In this document: in pieces, positions 26,943-36,223 of the stretch
Layout: each line of letters begins with the position of its first letter
Position numbering within the stretch: the first letter of the stretch is position 1
Assembly: GCF_016863295.1 (NCBI RefSeq)
Contig: NZ_BOOP01000036.1
Span: forward strand, 62,001 to 126,000
Direction: 5' to 3'
Source of the DNA: Planotetraspora phitsanulokensis
Lineage (GTDB): Bacteria > Actinomycetota > Actinomycetes > Streptosporangiales > Streptosporangiaceae
Length of the DNA: 64,000 bases
The notes under the pieces: generated by a model
Told to the model about the DNA's origin: nothing
Databases searched by the model: none
Seen by the model: only the letters and a program-made list of their open reading frames with translations
Program-made: the position numbers and the translations under genes

Positions 26943-28106
26943 ATGGGCTGGTTCAGCCGGACCTTCACGTTCGGCGCGATGGACGCGAGGTCGGCCCGGT
27001 GGCGACGGTTGATCGGTGTCATGTTCGGCCTCGTCTACCTCTGTTACCCGGTGGTCGACATCGTCGGCGGCAAGGTGCCGTGGGATCAGGCCCGCTGGCA
27101 GATCGTCGCGCTGGTGTCCTTCGTGGCGACCTACGTGACGACGGTGCTGACCGCGTCCGACGACGAGGAGGAGCGCAACCCGATCACTCTGCCCCTCCTC
27201 GGCGTCCTCGTACTGATGGCCGCCGCCTACCCGCTCTTCTTCGGACCGGGCTGGCTCGCGCTTCCGATCTACGTGACCGTCGTCTTCGCCATGGGCCTGC
27301 CTCCGCGCGCCGCCCTGCCCGCCGTCGGCGGCATGGTGGCCATCGTGATCGTGGACGGCCTGATCAAGAAGGCCGACGGAGGCACGCTGTCACTGCTCGT
27401 GATGGAGGTGCTGACGCTCGGCCTGCTGTTCATGGGAGTGCGCAACACCAGGGTGCTCGTCGTCCAGGTCCGGCAGGCGCAGAGCGAGGTCGCCAGGCTG
27501 GCGGCCACCGAGGAGCGCCTGCGGATCGCCCGCGACCTGCACGACCTGCTCGGCCACAGCCTGTCCCTCATCGTGCTGAAGAGCGAGCTCGCCCGCAGGC
27601 TCGCCGAGCAGGGCTCCGACCGGGCGGCCGGGGAGATGGCCGACATCGAGTCCGTGGCCAGGCAGGCGCTGGTCGAGGTGCGCGAGGCCGTCACCGGATA
27701 CCGGCAGCGCTGCTTCTCCGAGGAGATCGACGGCGCCAGGTCCGCGCTGGCCTCGGCGGGAGTCGAGCTGACGGTGCGGACGTCGGGCACCCCGCTGCCC
27801 GACCCCCTCGACGGACTGTTCGGCTGGGCCGTCCGCGAGGCGGTGACGAACGTCGTACGGCACGCCCGCGCGACCCGCTGCGAGATCACCCTGACGTACG
27901 GCGAGGCCGGCGCGCTGCTGGAGGTCGCCGACAACGGCGTCTCCGGGCCGTACCAGCCCGGCAGCGGCCTGACGGGCCTGACCGAGCGGGTGGGCGCGGC
28001 CGGCGGCTCCGTCGAGGTGGACCCGTCCGCCGCGGGATTCCGCGTGCGGGTCGTCGTGCCACGCCAGCCGGCGAAGCCGGGGGCCGACCGGCCCGTCGCC
28101 GTCTGA
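26943..28106 (+). CDS. DesK-like sensor histidine kinase
   Basis: A 387-residue NarL-group kinase. Four to six membrane helices form the N-terminal sensor (about residues 25-165). Then come a coiled dimerisation segment, the phospho-acceptor H200 in IARDLHDLLGHSLS, the N-box REAVTNVVRHA and the G-box GSGLTGLTERV. ATG at 26943 is set by AGGAGG seven bases upstream. The cognate regulator begins 16 bp later, and both follow the exporter genes, suggesting a system that senses membrane or drug stress and controls the exporter. Confidence 0.92.
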   Translation: MGWFSRTFTFGAMDARSARWRRLIGVMFGLVYLCYPVVDIVGGKVPWDQARWQIVALVSFVATYVTTVLTASDDEEERNPITLPLLGVLVLMAAAYPLFFGPGWLALPIYVTVVFAMGLPPRAALPAVGGMVAIVIVDGLIKKADGGTLSLLVMEVLTLGLLFMGVRNTRVLVVQVRQAQSEVARLAATEERLRIARDLHDLLGHSLSLIVLKSELARRLAEQGSDRAAGEMADIESVARQALVEVREAVTGYRQRCFSEEIDGARSALASAGVELTVRTSGTPLPDPLDGLFGWAVREAVTNVVRHARATRCEITLTYGEAGALLEVADNGVSGPYQPGSGLTGLTERVGAAGGSVEVDPSAAGFRVRVVVPRQPAKPGADRPVAV

Positions 28107-28122
28107 GCGATAGGTTGGGCAC

Positions 28123-28728
28123 GTGATCCGCGTGATACTGGCGGAGGACCAGACCATGATCCGGGGGGCGCTCGCCTCCCTGCTGAGCCTCGAGCCCGAC
28201 ATCGAAGTGGTCGGGGAGGCCGCGACCGGCGACGAGGCCGTCGCGGTGGCCGCGGTCACGAGGCCCGACGTGGCGCTGCTCGACATCGAGATGCCCGGCA
28301 AGGACGGCATCACCGCCGCGGGGGAGATCTGCCGCGAGGTCCCCGAGTGCCACGTGATGATCCTCACCACGTTCGCCCGGCCGGGCTACCTGCGCCGCGC
28401 CATGGAAGCGGGCGCGTCGGCGTTCCTCGTCAAGGACAGTCCCGCGCGCGAGCTGGCCGCCGCCATCAGACGTGTCCTGTCCGGCGAGCGCGTGATCGAT
28501 CCCGGCCTGGCCGCCGCCGCGCTCAGCGCGGGCCCGAATCCGCTGTCACCGCGTGAGCGGGAGGTCCTGAGCGCCGCCGTCGACGGCTCGACGATCAACG
28601 ACATCGCCGCGCGGCTGCACCTGTCCGAGGGGACGGTCCGCAACTATCTGTCGTCGGCGATCCAGAAGACGTCGGCCCGCAACCGGATCGAGGCGGTGCA
28701 GAAGGCCCAGGACCAGGGCTGGCTCTGA
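28123..28728 (+). CDS. NarL/DesR-family response regulator
   Basis: A 201-residue regulator with receiver domain (acidic pocket ED at residues 8-9, phospho-acceptor D54 in ALLDIEMPG, conserved K in FLVKDSP) and a C-terminal LuxR-type helix-turn-helix (LSPREREVLSAAVDG, then LSEGTVRNYLSSAIQK). It is partner to the kinase just upstream. Its sequence is close in form to the RamR-like regulator at 47313-47969, so cross-talk is conceivable. Confidence 0.93.
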   Translation: MIRVILAEDQTMIRGALASLLSLEPDIEVVGEAATGDEAVAVAAVTRPDVALLDIEMPGKDGITAAGEICREVPECHVMILTTFARPGYLRRAMEAGASAFLVKDSPARELAAAIRRVLSGERVIDPGLAAAALSAGPNPLSPREREVLSAAVDGSTINDIAARLHLSEGTVRNYLSSAIQKTSARNRIEAVQKAQDQGWL

Positions 28729-28788
28729 CCTCAGGCCCGGCTCTGACCTTTCCGCCCCGCCTCGGCGGCGGACCCTCAGCGGCGGACC

Positions 28789-30258
28789 TCAGCGGCCCGT
28801 CTGCGCGTCGGCGACGTGGCGGATCAGGTCGCCGACCCTGACGATGCCCATGCACCTGCCTACCTCGTCCACGACCACGAGGTCGTCGTAGACCCGGGCG
28901 TTGTCACGACCCGCCACCTGCATGGCCGCTATCGCGGGTGTGGTCTTCGGCACCACCTTGGCCGCGTCGGCCAGACGGTGGGCCGGCTTCCTGGCGTGCA
29001 GGGCGTGGCCGTACGCGCCGGCCATGAACAGCAGGAAGCGGCTGCGGTCGATGCTGCCCTGCGGCCGCTGGTACTCGTCGACGAGGATGATGCTCGTGAT
29101 GGAGGGCTCCGAGCTGAGCGCGGCCATCACGTCCTCGGCCGTGGACTCCATGGGAAGGGTCACGGCGGGGAGCAGGAACTCCTGGACCCGCGGGCCCAGC
29201 ATCGCGGCGGACGGCGTCGTCTCCGGGAGCGGCAGCGGCACGTGGACGCGGCTGTGGCCGAGGGACGGCCGCCAGTCGGAGGGGGCGAGCAGCGGGCCCT
29301 GCGCCAGCCGGATGCCCCAGCCGCGCACCGCGCCCAGCTGGGTCTCGTCGCGTACGCCCGGCGCCAGGACGTGCGCCCCGATGCCCTTGGCGAACGTCAC
29401 CAGGGCCTCGGCCAGTCCGCTTCGGCGGGGGTCGCGCGGCCCGCGCTCGACCACGTCCGGCGCGATGAGGATCACGTACGGCGAGGCGTCCGCGACCAGT
29501 TCGAGCGGGACGTAGGAGGAGCCGAGACCGCCGAACGCGATCAGGTAGCCGACGGCCCGCAGGCCTTCGATCCCGGACAGCAGGTAGCGCCGGTCGCCGG
29601 GGGAGACGTCTCCCTCGATGACCAGGATCACCTCACGGCTGCGGCGGTTGGTCACGCGCAGGGCCTCGTGGAGCGTCGCCAGCCCCGCGGACCCGCCGAG
29701 CACGGCGGACACGGGGATGGGCAGCAGGAGGGGCAGGAGGGCCTCCTCCTGCGCGGCGGCGTGCACGCCGCTGACTGTCGCGGCGACGCCGTCGACGGGA
29801 CCGCCGATTGTGCTCGCGATCACCTCGACCGCGATGACGCCGCCGGTGTCGAGGTCGATGATCGGAATGAAGTGCGGTCGGCCCGGGGTGCCGGGGATGT
29901 CGAATCCCGGCATCTCGAACCCGTGAGTGGTCGCCCCGGAGGGACGGCCGGCGGGCGGGGTGTCCCCGCTGGGCGCGGCCGCGCCGTACGGGCGGGACGC
30001 CGGGTCCGACGGCGAAGGGCCGGTGCCGTAGGGACGGGCCCCGGGGTTCGCCGTGGGAGGAGCCGCGCCGTACGGGCGGGACGCCGGGTCGGGTGCGGAA
30101 GGGGCCGCGCCGTAGGGACGGCTGGGCGCCGACGCGTCCACACCGGGCGTGGGCGCACGGTGGCTTCCGGACGTCGAGGCGTCTGGAGCGGTCTGGGCCT
30201 GTGGCATGGCAGGCGGCGCCGCCGAAGTTGAGGGGACCGACACGTATTGGATTGTCAT
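28789..30258 (-). CDS. Degenerate EAL domain plus CBS pair protein
   Basis: A 489-residue protein in three parts. Residues 1-115 are a disordered linker with about four tandem SRPYGAAP/ARPYGTGP units. Residues about 125-320 follow the EAL phosphodiesterase fold, but the signature EAL is EVI in IDLDTGGVIAVEVIAS, the DDFG motif is AFGG, and the late motif reads AQGPLLAPS. Catalysis of cyclic di-GMP is therefore unlikely. The C-terminus holds a CBS pair (PMESTAEDVMAALSSEPSI onward and KVVPKTTPAIAAMQ onward) that may bind adenine nucleotides. It is most likely a ligand-sensing or scaffold protein. It ends 61 bp from the response regulator, in the convergent direction. Confidence 0.8.
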   Translation of the reverse strand: MTIQYVSVPSTSAAPPAMPQAQTAPDASTSGSHRAPTPGVDASAPSRPYGAAPSAPDPASRPYGAAPPTANPGARPYGTGPSPSDPASRPYGAAAPSGDTPPAGRPSGATTHGFEMPGFDIPGTPGRPHFIPIIDLDTGGVIAVEVIASTIGGPVDGVAATVSGVHAAAQEEALLPLLLPIPVSAVLGGSAGLATLHEALRVTNRRSREVILVIEGDVSPGDRRYLLSGIEGLRAVGYLIAFGGLGSSYVPLELVADASPYVILIAPDVVERGPRDPRRSGLAEALVTFAKGIGAHVLAPGVRDETQLGAVRGWGIRLAQGPLLAPSDWRPSLGHSRVHVPLPLPETTPSAAMLGPRVQEFLLPAVTLPMESTAEDVMAALSSEPSITSIILVDEYQRPQGSIDRSRFLLFMAGAYGHALHARKPAHRLADAAKVVPKTTPAIAAMQVAGRDNARVYDDLVVVDEVGRCMGIVRVGDLIRHVADAQTGR

Positions 30259-30405
30259 CCTTACTCATCGGTCACATCAGCCACCAGCAGCAGAATTCAC
30301 CCATATTTCCCCATATGTTGAGATCTTTACTTGGCGGTGCAACGGAGAGTCGTCGCCCCTGGTGAGGAGCGGCAGACCCCGGTGTGACGGGTAATCTCTG
30401 CTGGC

Positions 30406-31101
30406 ATGACGGCACGGCCGGCCGCGGGCGGCGGACGATGGGTGACGGTCGCGCCTGAGCGGCTCGCGGGGTGGATCCTGGGCTTCGCGGAGCGCCACGG
30501 CGCCGTCGAGGCGACCGCCGGTCCCGCGCTGGTGCGGTTCGCCGCCGCGGACGGCTCGGCCGCCGAGTGCCACGTCCCCTTCCCGCCTCTCGGCCGCGGT
30601 GACGTCCCGGGTGAGGGGAGCAGCCCGGCCGGTGAAGCGGAGGACGCGGCGGACGTGCTCGTCGCGCACGCCCGGAGGGAGCGCACGGTGGGCGTCCTGC
30701 TCGTCCGCCTCGGCGGTTACGCGGCCGGCGTGTTCGAGGGGGAGCGCCTGGTGACCTCGAAGGTGGGATCGCGGCTCGTCCACGGACGCAGCGCCGCCGG
30801 CGGCTGGTCGCAGCAGCGCTTCGCCAGGCGCAGGGAGAAGCAGTCGTCCGAGGCGCTGGCGGCCGCCGCCGACGTGGCGGCCCGCGTGCTCGTGCCCCGC
30901 GCGGACGATCTCGACGCCGTCGTGCTCGGCGGCGACCGGAGGGCGGTCGACGAGTTGCGCGGGGACAGGCGGCTCGCGCCGCTGTTCGCGCTCGAGGCGG
31001 GCTCGTTCTTGGCGGTGCCCGATCCGAAACTGGCCGTCCTCGAAGGCACGCCCGCGCTGTTCCGCGCGGTGCGGATCCGGGTGCTCGACCCCGAAGGCTG
31101 A
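30406..31101 (+). CDS. acVLRF1-type peptidyl-tRNA hydrolase/release factor
   Basis: A 231-residue actinobacterial VLRF1 family protein. The eRF1-like catalytic loop is visible as SAAGGWSQQRFARRREKQ (about residues 129-146), where the GxxQ glutamine takes the role of GGQ. Relatives of the wider Vms1/VLRF1 group release nascent peptides from stalled 50S particles in ribosome quality control. It sits just upstream of an ABC-F factor, another ribosome-acting protein, which supports that link. Confidence 0.85.
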   Translation: MTARPAAGGGRWVTVAPERLAGWILGFAERHGAVEATAGPALVRFAAADGSAAECHVPFPPLGRGDVPGEGSSPAGEAEDAADVLVAHARRERTVGVLLVRLGGYAAGVFEGERLVTSKVGSRLVHGRSAAGGWSQQRFARRREKQSSEALAAAADVAARVLVPRADDLDAVVLGGDRRAVDELRGDRRLAPLFALEAGSFLAVPDPKLAVLEGTPALFRAVRIRVLDPEG

Positions 31102-31167
31102 GGTCCCCGTTCCCGGGGCCGGGCCCGGTGCACGGTCGGGGTCAGATGCCTACCACGTCCCTGCCCC

Positions 31168-31173
31168 TACAAT
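31168..31173 (+). promoter_or_regulatory. Candidate -10 element (TACAAT) for the ABC-F gene
   Basis: TACAAT stands 78 bp before the ABC-F start and after the acVLRF1 stop. No convincing -35 hexamer is seen at the right distance. Confidence 0.35.
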
Positions 31174-31250
31174 GACGGGTATGTGCGCTCCCGACTGATC
31201 GACATCCCGCCGATCCTGACCGCATCTTTCCCGGGAGTGTTCCCCACATC

Positions 31251-32849
31251 ATGATCATCGCAACTGATATCGAACTGCGCGCCGGATCCCGGCTGCTCAT
31301 CGAAAGCGCATCGTTCCGGGTGAACCCCGGAGACAAGATCGGCCTCGTCGGCCGCAACGGCGCGGGCAAGACCACCCTCACCAAGGTGCTCGCCGGCGAG
31401 GGCATCCCCGCCGAGGGCTCGGTGACGATCAGCGGCAGCGTCGGCTACCTGCCGCAGGATCCCCGTGCCGGTGACATCCAGGTGCTCGCCCGCGACCGCA
31501 TCCTGTCCGCCCGAGGGCTGGACGAGGTGCTCCGCGAGCTCCGCGAGGCCGAGAAGGGGATGGCGGCCGAGGACACCCGCGTCCGGGACAAGGCGGTGCG
31601 CGCCTACGGACGGCTGGAGGACCGCCTGCACGTCCTCGGAGGCTACGCCGCCGAGGCGGAGGCGTCGTCGATCGCGTCGAGCCTCGGCCTGCCCGACCGC
31701 GTGCTCGGACAGCCTCTGTCGACCCTGTCCGGAGGGCAGCGCAGGCGGGTCGAGCTGGCCCGCATCCTGTTCAGCGGGGCGGAGACTCTCCTGCTGGACG
31801 AGCCCACAAACCACCTCGATGCGGACTCGATCGGGTGGCTTCGTGATTTTTTGCGCTCCCACCAGGGCGGCTTGGTCGTCATCAGCCACGATGTCAACCT
31901 TCTTGAAGCGACGGTAAACCGCGTCCTGCACCTCGACGCCAACCGCTGCGTCATCGACACCTACAACGTCGGCTGGAAGGCCTATCTGGCCCAGCGGGAG
32001 ACCGACGAGAAGCGCCGCAAGCGGGAGCGGGCCAACGCGGAGAAGCAGGCGTCCGTGCTGCTTTCGCAGGCCGACCGCATGCGGGCCAAGGCCACCAAGG
32101 CCAAGGCGGCGCAGGACATGGAGCGCAGGGCCAAGCGCATGCTGGCGGGCGTCGAGACCGTGCGGCGCACCGATCGGGTGGCCAAGCTGCGCTTCCCCGA
32201 GCCCGCCCCCTGCGGCAAGACCCCGCTGACCGCGCAGGGCCTGTCCAAGTCGTACGGCTCGCTCGAGGTGTTCACCGACGTCGACGCGGCCGTCGACCGC
32301 GGCTCACGGGTCGTCATCCTGGGCCTGAACGGAGCCGGCAAGACCACGCTGCTGCGCATCCTGGGGGGCATCGAGAAGCCGGACACCGGCGAGGTGCGGC
32401 CCGGCCACGGCCTCCGGGTCGGCTACTACGCGCAGGAGCACGAGACGCTCGACGGGGACCGGACGGTCCTGGAGAACATGCGCTCGGCGGGCCCCGATCT
32501 CGCCGATGTCGACCTGCGCAAGGTGCTCGGCTCGTTCCTGTTCACCGGCGACGACGTGGACAAGCCCGCGGGAGTGTTGTCAGGCGGCGAGAAGACCCGT
32601 CTGGCGCTGGCGACGCTGGTGTTGTCGAGCGCCAACGTGCTGCTCCTCGACGAGCCCACCAACAACCTCGACCCGGCCTCCCGGGAGCAGGTTCTGCAGG
32701 CGCTCAGCTCCTTTGTGGGGGCGATCGTGCTGGTCACGCACGATGAGGGCGCGGTGGAGGCGTTGCACCCGGATCGGGTGATCCTGCTCCCCGATGGCGT
32801 GGAAGACGCGTGGAGCGACGAATTTTCCGATCTTGTGGCACTTGCCTGA
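31251..32849 (+). CDS. ABC-F family ribosome-associated ATPase
   Basis: A 532-residue soluble protein with two ATPase domains and no membrane segment. First domain: GRNGAGKTT (about 34-42), LSGGQRRRVELARI and LLLDEPTNHLD. Second: GLNGAGKTT, LSGGEKTRLALATL and LLLDEPTNNLD. Between them is a charged coiled linker (ETDEKRRKRERANAEKQ) as in translation factors of the EttA/Uup/ARE group, which act in the ribosomal E site. Housekeeping translation role is more likely than antibiotic resistance, given the neighbours. Confidence 0.92.
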   Translation: MIIATDIELRAGSRLLIESASFRVNPGDKIGLVGRNGAGKTTLTKVLAGEGIPAEGSVTISGSVGYLPQDPRAGDIQVLARDRILSARGLDEVLRELREAEKGMAAEDTRVRDKAVRAYGRLEDRLHVLGGYAAEAEASSIASSLGLPDRVLGQPLSTLSGGQRRRVELARILFSGAETLLLDEPTNHLDADSIGWLRDFLRSHQGGLVVISHDVNLLEATVNRVLHLDANRCVIDTYNVGWKAYLAQRETDEKRRKRERANAEKQASVLLSQADRMRAKATKAKAAQDMERRAKRMLAGVETVRRTDRVAKLRFPEPAPCGKTPLTAQGLSKSYGSLEVFTDVDAAVDRGSRVVILGLNGAGKTTLLRILGGIEKPDTGEVRPGHGLRVGYYAQEHETLDGDRTVLENMRSAGPDLADVDLRKVLGSFLFTGDDVDKPAGVLSGGEKTRLALATLVLSSANVLLLDEPTNNLDPASREQVLQALSSFVGAIVLVTHDEGAVEALHPDRVILLPDGVEDAWSDEFSDLVALA

Positions 32850-32963
32850 TCTTAATTTGAGCGGGTAGGGATCTTTTCCCATGGAGTAGGTAGCCGATCG
32901 CGCCGAAATGACTGATCATGGCCTAAGTAACGCTGCGGAAGTCTGGCACTACAGGAGGTACTC

Positions 32964-33179
32964 GTGGCTGAGACTCTGAAGAAAGGCACCCGGGTGACCG
33001 GAGCCGACCGCGAAAAGCTGGCCGGTGATCTCAAGAAGCGCTATTCCGCGGGTGAGAGCATCCGCGCCCTGGCCGCTTCGACCGGTCGGTCGTACGGGTT
33101 CATCCACCGCATCCTCAGCGAGTCCGGCGTGACTCTGCGCGGACGCGGCGGGGCCACCCGAGGCAAGACCAAGCGCTAG
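32964..33179 (+). CDS. Small helix-turn-helix protein
   Basis: A 71-residue basic protein with a resolvase-like helix-turn-helix: RYSAGESIRALAASTGRSYG followed by FIHRILSESGVTLRGRGG. The GTG start follows GGAGG by five bases. Proteins of this kind are highly conserved in actinobacteria next to ABC-F genes; target and role are unknown. Confidence 0.88.
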   Translation: MAETLKKGTRVTGADREKLAGDLKKRYSAGESIRALAASTGRSYGFIHRILSESGVTLRGRGGATRGKTKR

Positions 33180-33369
33180 AGATCCGCCTCACAACGCGCG
33201 ACCGCAGCCGCTCGTTCCCACAGCCGAAGCGGACGCGTCCGCTGACCGAATGATGTTCGGTAAGCTCGACGCGGCCGTGGGAGAAGAGGGCGAGCCACGC
33301 ACGGACGGGACGCCGCACCGGACCGGCCGTGCGAGGCGAAGCCGCCTCGAGGGGAGCAGGGAACAGGCG

Positions 33370-34272
33370 ATGGCGGAAGCGGATCTTGGGGGGAACAGGG
33401 AGCCGGCCCGGACGGAGCACGGCGATCGGGGCACGGTCCTCGATCCCGGTGACATCGCCGGGGGGAGCGGCTCGCCTGGCACGGAGACGATTTCGGCGGC
33501 TGAGCTGGCTGAGATCGGGCTGCGCTTCGAGGTGGACGGCGAGATCGCGACGATCGTTCTGGACCGGCCCGGCAAGCGGAACGCTCAGACGTCCGCAACG
33601 TGGTCGGCACTGGCCCGGATCGGGGAGAACCTTCCGGGACAGGTGAGAGTCGTCGTGGTCCGAGGTGAGGGGCCGTCCTTCTCGGCAGGGCTCGACCTGA
33701 GCATGTTCGCGCCGGGGGGAACCTCCGGACAGGATTCGCTCGCGACCGTCGCCACACTCGGCGACGACGGGTTCCAGCGGCGGGTCGCGGAATACCAGCG
33801 CGGTTTTCTCTGGCTGCGCCGTCCCGACATCGTGTCCATCGCCGCGGTCCAGGGCCACGCCATCGGTGCGGGCTTCCAGCTGGCCCTGTCGTGCGACCTC
33901 AGGATCGTCGCGGACGACGTGAAGTTCTGCATGAAGGAACCCGCTCTCGGGCTGGTTCCCGACCTGACGGGCACCAAGCCGCTCGTGGAGCTCGTCGGCG
34001 TGCCGCGGGCGATCGAGATCTGCCTGACCGCGCGCACCGTCGGCGCGGCCGAGGCCGTCCAACTCGGCCTGGCGGAGATGGCCGTGCCCGGGGACGAGCT
34101 GGCGCAGGCCGTACAGGATCTGGCGACGGCGCTGCTGGCGACCGACCGCGCGGCCGCGACGGCGACCAAGCGGCTCCTGCAGGGGGCGTCGGGGCGGACG
34201 CTCGAGGAGCAGTCCGCCGCCGAGCGCGCCGAGCAGTCGGCGCGCGTCAGAGCATTGTTCGCCTCCAGCTGA
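33370..34272 (+). CDS. Enoyl-CoA hydratase/isomerase family protein
   Basis: A 300-residue crotonase-fold protein with FEVDGEIATIVLDRPGKRNA, the oxyanion-hole segments FSAGLDLSMF and GHAIGAGFQLALSCDLRIV, and the late PALGLVPDLTGTKPL. The catalytic glutamate of classical hydratases falls in the MKEPALGL region. Substrate unknown; beta-oxidation or related acyl-CoA metabolism is likely. ATG at 33370 is preferred to 33250, since the extra N-terminus is polar and poorly conserved in character. Confidence 0.85.
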   Translation: MAEADLGGNREPARTEHGDRGTVLDPGDIAGGSGSPGTETISAAELAEIGLRFEVDGEIATIVLDRPGKRNAQTSATWSALARIGENLPGQVRVVVVRGEGPSFSAGLDLSMFAPGGTSGQDSLATVATLGDDGFQRRVAEYQRGFLWLRRPDIVSIAAVQGHAIGAGFQLALSCDLRIVADDVKFCMKEPALGLVPDLTGTKPLVELVGVPRAIEICLTARTVGAAEAVQLGLAEMAVPGDELAQAVQDLATALLATDRAAATATKRLLQGASGRTLEEQSAAERAEQSARVRALFASS

Positions 34273-34327
34273 TGCGGGAATCGGAGGTGACCTCGCCGGT
34301 GCTTCAGCAGCGGGAGGTACGACACAC

Positions 34328-36223
34328 ATGGCGATGAGTGGTGGCTACGGGCCGCAGGTGATGCGGTCTCTCCGGCGTGACAGCTCGGTCGTGAAGGAGC
34401 GGATCGCCCCGGGGACGGTCCGCCGGATCGCGGGCTACGCGAGCCCGTTCAAGAGGCAGATCGCCGGCTTCCTGGTCCTCGTCGTCGTCGACGCCATGAT
34501 CGTGATCGCCAACCCGTTGCTGATGAAGGCGATCATCGATGACGGCATCGTCCCCAGGCGGGCCGACGTGGTGATGTGGCTGGCCGGCGCCATCGGCGCA
34601 CTCGCCGTCCTCGACGCCGGGCTCGGCCTGGTCCAGCGGTGGTTCTCCGCGCGGATCGGCGAGGGCCTGATCTACAACCTGCGCACCGAGGTCTTCGACC
34701 ACGTGCAGCGCATGCCGGTGGCGTTCTTCATGCGCGCCCAGACCGGCGCTCTGGTCTCCCGGCTGAACAGCGACGTCATCGGGGCCCAGCGGGCGCTCAC
34801 GACCACGCTGTCGTCCGTGGTCTCCAACGTGGTGAGCCTGGTCATGGTGCTCGGCGCCATGATCGTGCTCTCGTGGCAGATCACGGTGGTCGCGCTCGTC
34901 CTGCTGCCGATCTTCATCTTCCCCGCGAAGTGGGTCGGCCGGCGGATGTCGGCGCTCACGCGGGAGCAGATGCAGCTCGACGCGGAGATGAGCTCGGTCA
35001 TGACCGAGCGCTTCAACGTCGCCGGCGCCATGGTCGCCAAGCTGTACGGCAGGCCGGAGGACGAGGCCGGCCACTTCGGCCGGCGGGCCGGGCGGGTCCG
35101 CGACGTGGGCATCACGGTCGCGATGTACGGCGCGGTGTTCCGGATCGCGCTGGGGCTGGTGGCCGCGCTCGCGACCGCGCTCGTCTACGGCCTCGGCGGC
35201 CAGCTGGCGGTGTCGGGCTTCTTCGCGATCGGCACGCTGGTGGCCATGTCGTCGCTGCTCATGCGGCTCTACGGTCCGCTGACCAGCCTGTCCAACGTCC
35301 ACGTGGACGTGATGACCGCGCTGGTGAGCTTCGACCGGGTCTTCGAGGTCCTCGACCTCGAGCCGATGGTCGCGGAGCGTCCCGGCGCCCAGCCGGTCCC
35401 GGACGGGCCGGTGACGATCGAGTTCGACGACGTCCGGTTCCGCTACCCGGCGGCCTCGGAGGTGTCGCTGGCGTCCCTGGAGTCGGTGGCGCGGCCCGAC
35501 ACCGGCCCCTCGCAGGAGGTGCTCAAGGGTGTGACGTTCACCGCGCGCCCCGGTCAGCTCGTTGCGCTGGTGGGGCACTCGGGAGCGGGCAAGACCACGC
35601 TGACCTCGCTCGTCTCCCGGCTCTACGACGTCGACGAGGGCTCCGTCCGGATCAACGGCACGGACGTCCGCGACGCCACCCTGGAGAGCATCAGGGACAC
35701 CGTGGGCGTCGTCATGCAGGACGCCCACCTGTTCCACGACACGATCGCCAGCAATCTGCGGTACGCCCGGCCGGAGGCGACCGACGAGGAGATCTGGGAG
35801 GCGCTCCGCGCGGCGCAGATCTCCGACCTGGTCGGCGGCCTTCCCGAAGAGCTGGAAACCGTCGTGGGCGACCGGGGCTACCGGTTGTCGGGAGGGGAGA
35901 AGCAGCGGATCGCCCTGGCCCGGCTCCTGCTGAAGGCGCCCCGGGTCGTGGTCCTCGACGAGGCCACCGCCCACCTCGACTCCGAGTCCGAGGCGGCCGT
36001 GCAGAAGGCGCTGAAGTCGGCCCTCCACGGGAGGACCTCCCTGGTGATCGCCCACCGGTTGTCCACGATCCGCGAGGCCGACGTCATCCTCGTGATCGAG
36101 GACGGGACGATCGTCGAGCGCGGAGACCACGACTCGCTGCTCGAGCGGGGCGGCGCCTACGCCGAGCTGTACCGCACCCAGTTCACCGGCAGCCCGGACC
36201 TCACAGGTAGCCCAGGCGCGTGA
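34328..36223 (+). CDS. ABC transporter, fused permease-ATPase
   Basis: A 631-residue half-transporter of the MsbA/LmrA exporter class. Six membrane helices lie in residues about 35-320, and the ATPase has GHSGAGKTT, signature LSGGEKQRIALAR and LVVLDEATAHLD (catalytic Glu intact), with H-loop IAHRLSTI. A canonical active site suggests a working homodimer. It begins 55 bp after the enoyl-CoA hydratase gene. The last 23 bp overlap the convergent sulfotransferase gene. Confidence 0.92.
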   Translation: MAMSGGYGPQVMRSLRRDSSVVKERIAPGTVRRIAGYASPFKRQIAGFLVLVVVDAMIVIANPLLMKAIIDDGIVPRRADVVMWLAGAIGALAVLDAGLGLVQRWFSARIGEGLIYNLRTEVFDHVQRMPVAFFMRAQTGALVSRLNSDVIGAQRALTTTLSSVVSNVVSLVMVLGAMIVLSWQITVVALVLLPIFIFPAKWVGRRMSALTREQMQLDAEMSSVMTERFNVAGAMVAKLYGRPEDEAGHFGRRAGRVRDVGITVAMYGAVFRIALGLVAALATALVYGLGGQLAVSGFFAIGTLVAMSSLLMRLYGPLTSLSNVHVDVMTALVSFDRVFEVLDLEPMVAERPGAQPVPDGPVTIEFDDVRFRYPAASEVSLASLESVARPDTGPSQEVLKGVTFTARPGQLVALVGHSGAGKTTLTSLVSRLYDVDEGSVRINGTDVRDATLESIRDTVGVVMQDAHLFHDTIASNLRYARPEATDEEIWEALRAAQISDLVGGLPEELETVVGDRGYRLSGGEKQRIALARLLLKAPRVVVLDEATAHLDSESEAAVQKALKSALHGRTSLVIAHRLSTIREADVILVIEDGTIVERGDHDSLLERGGAYAELYRTQFTGSPDLTGSPGA

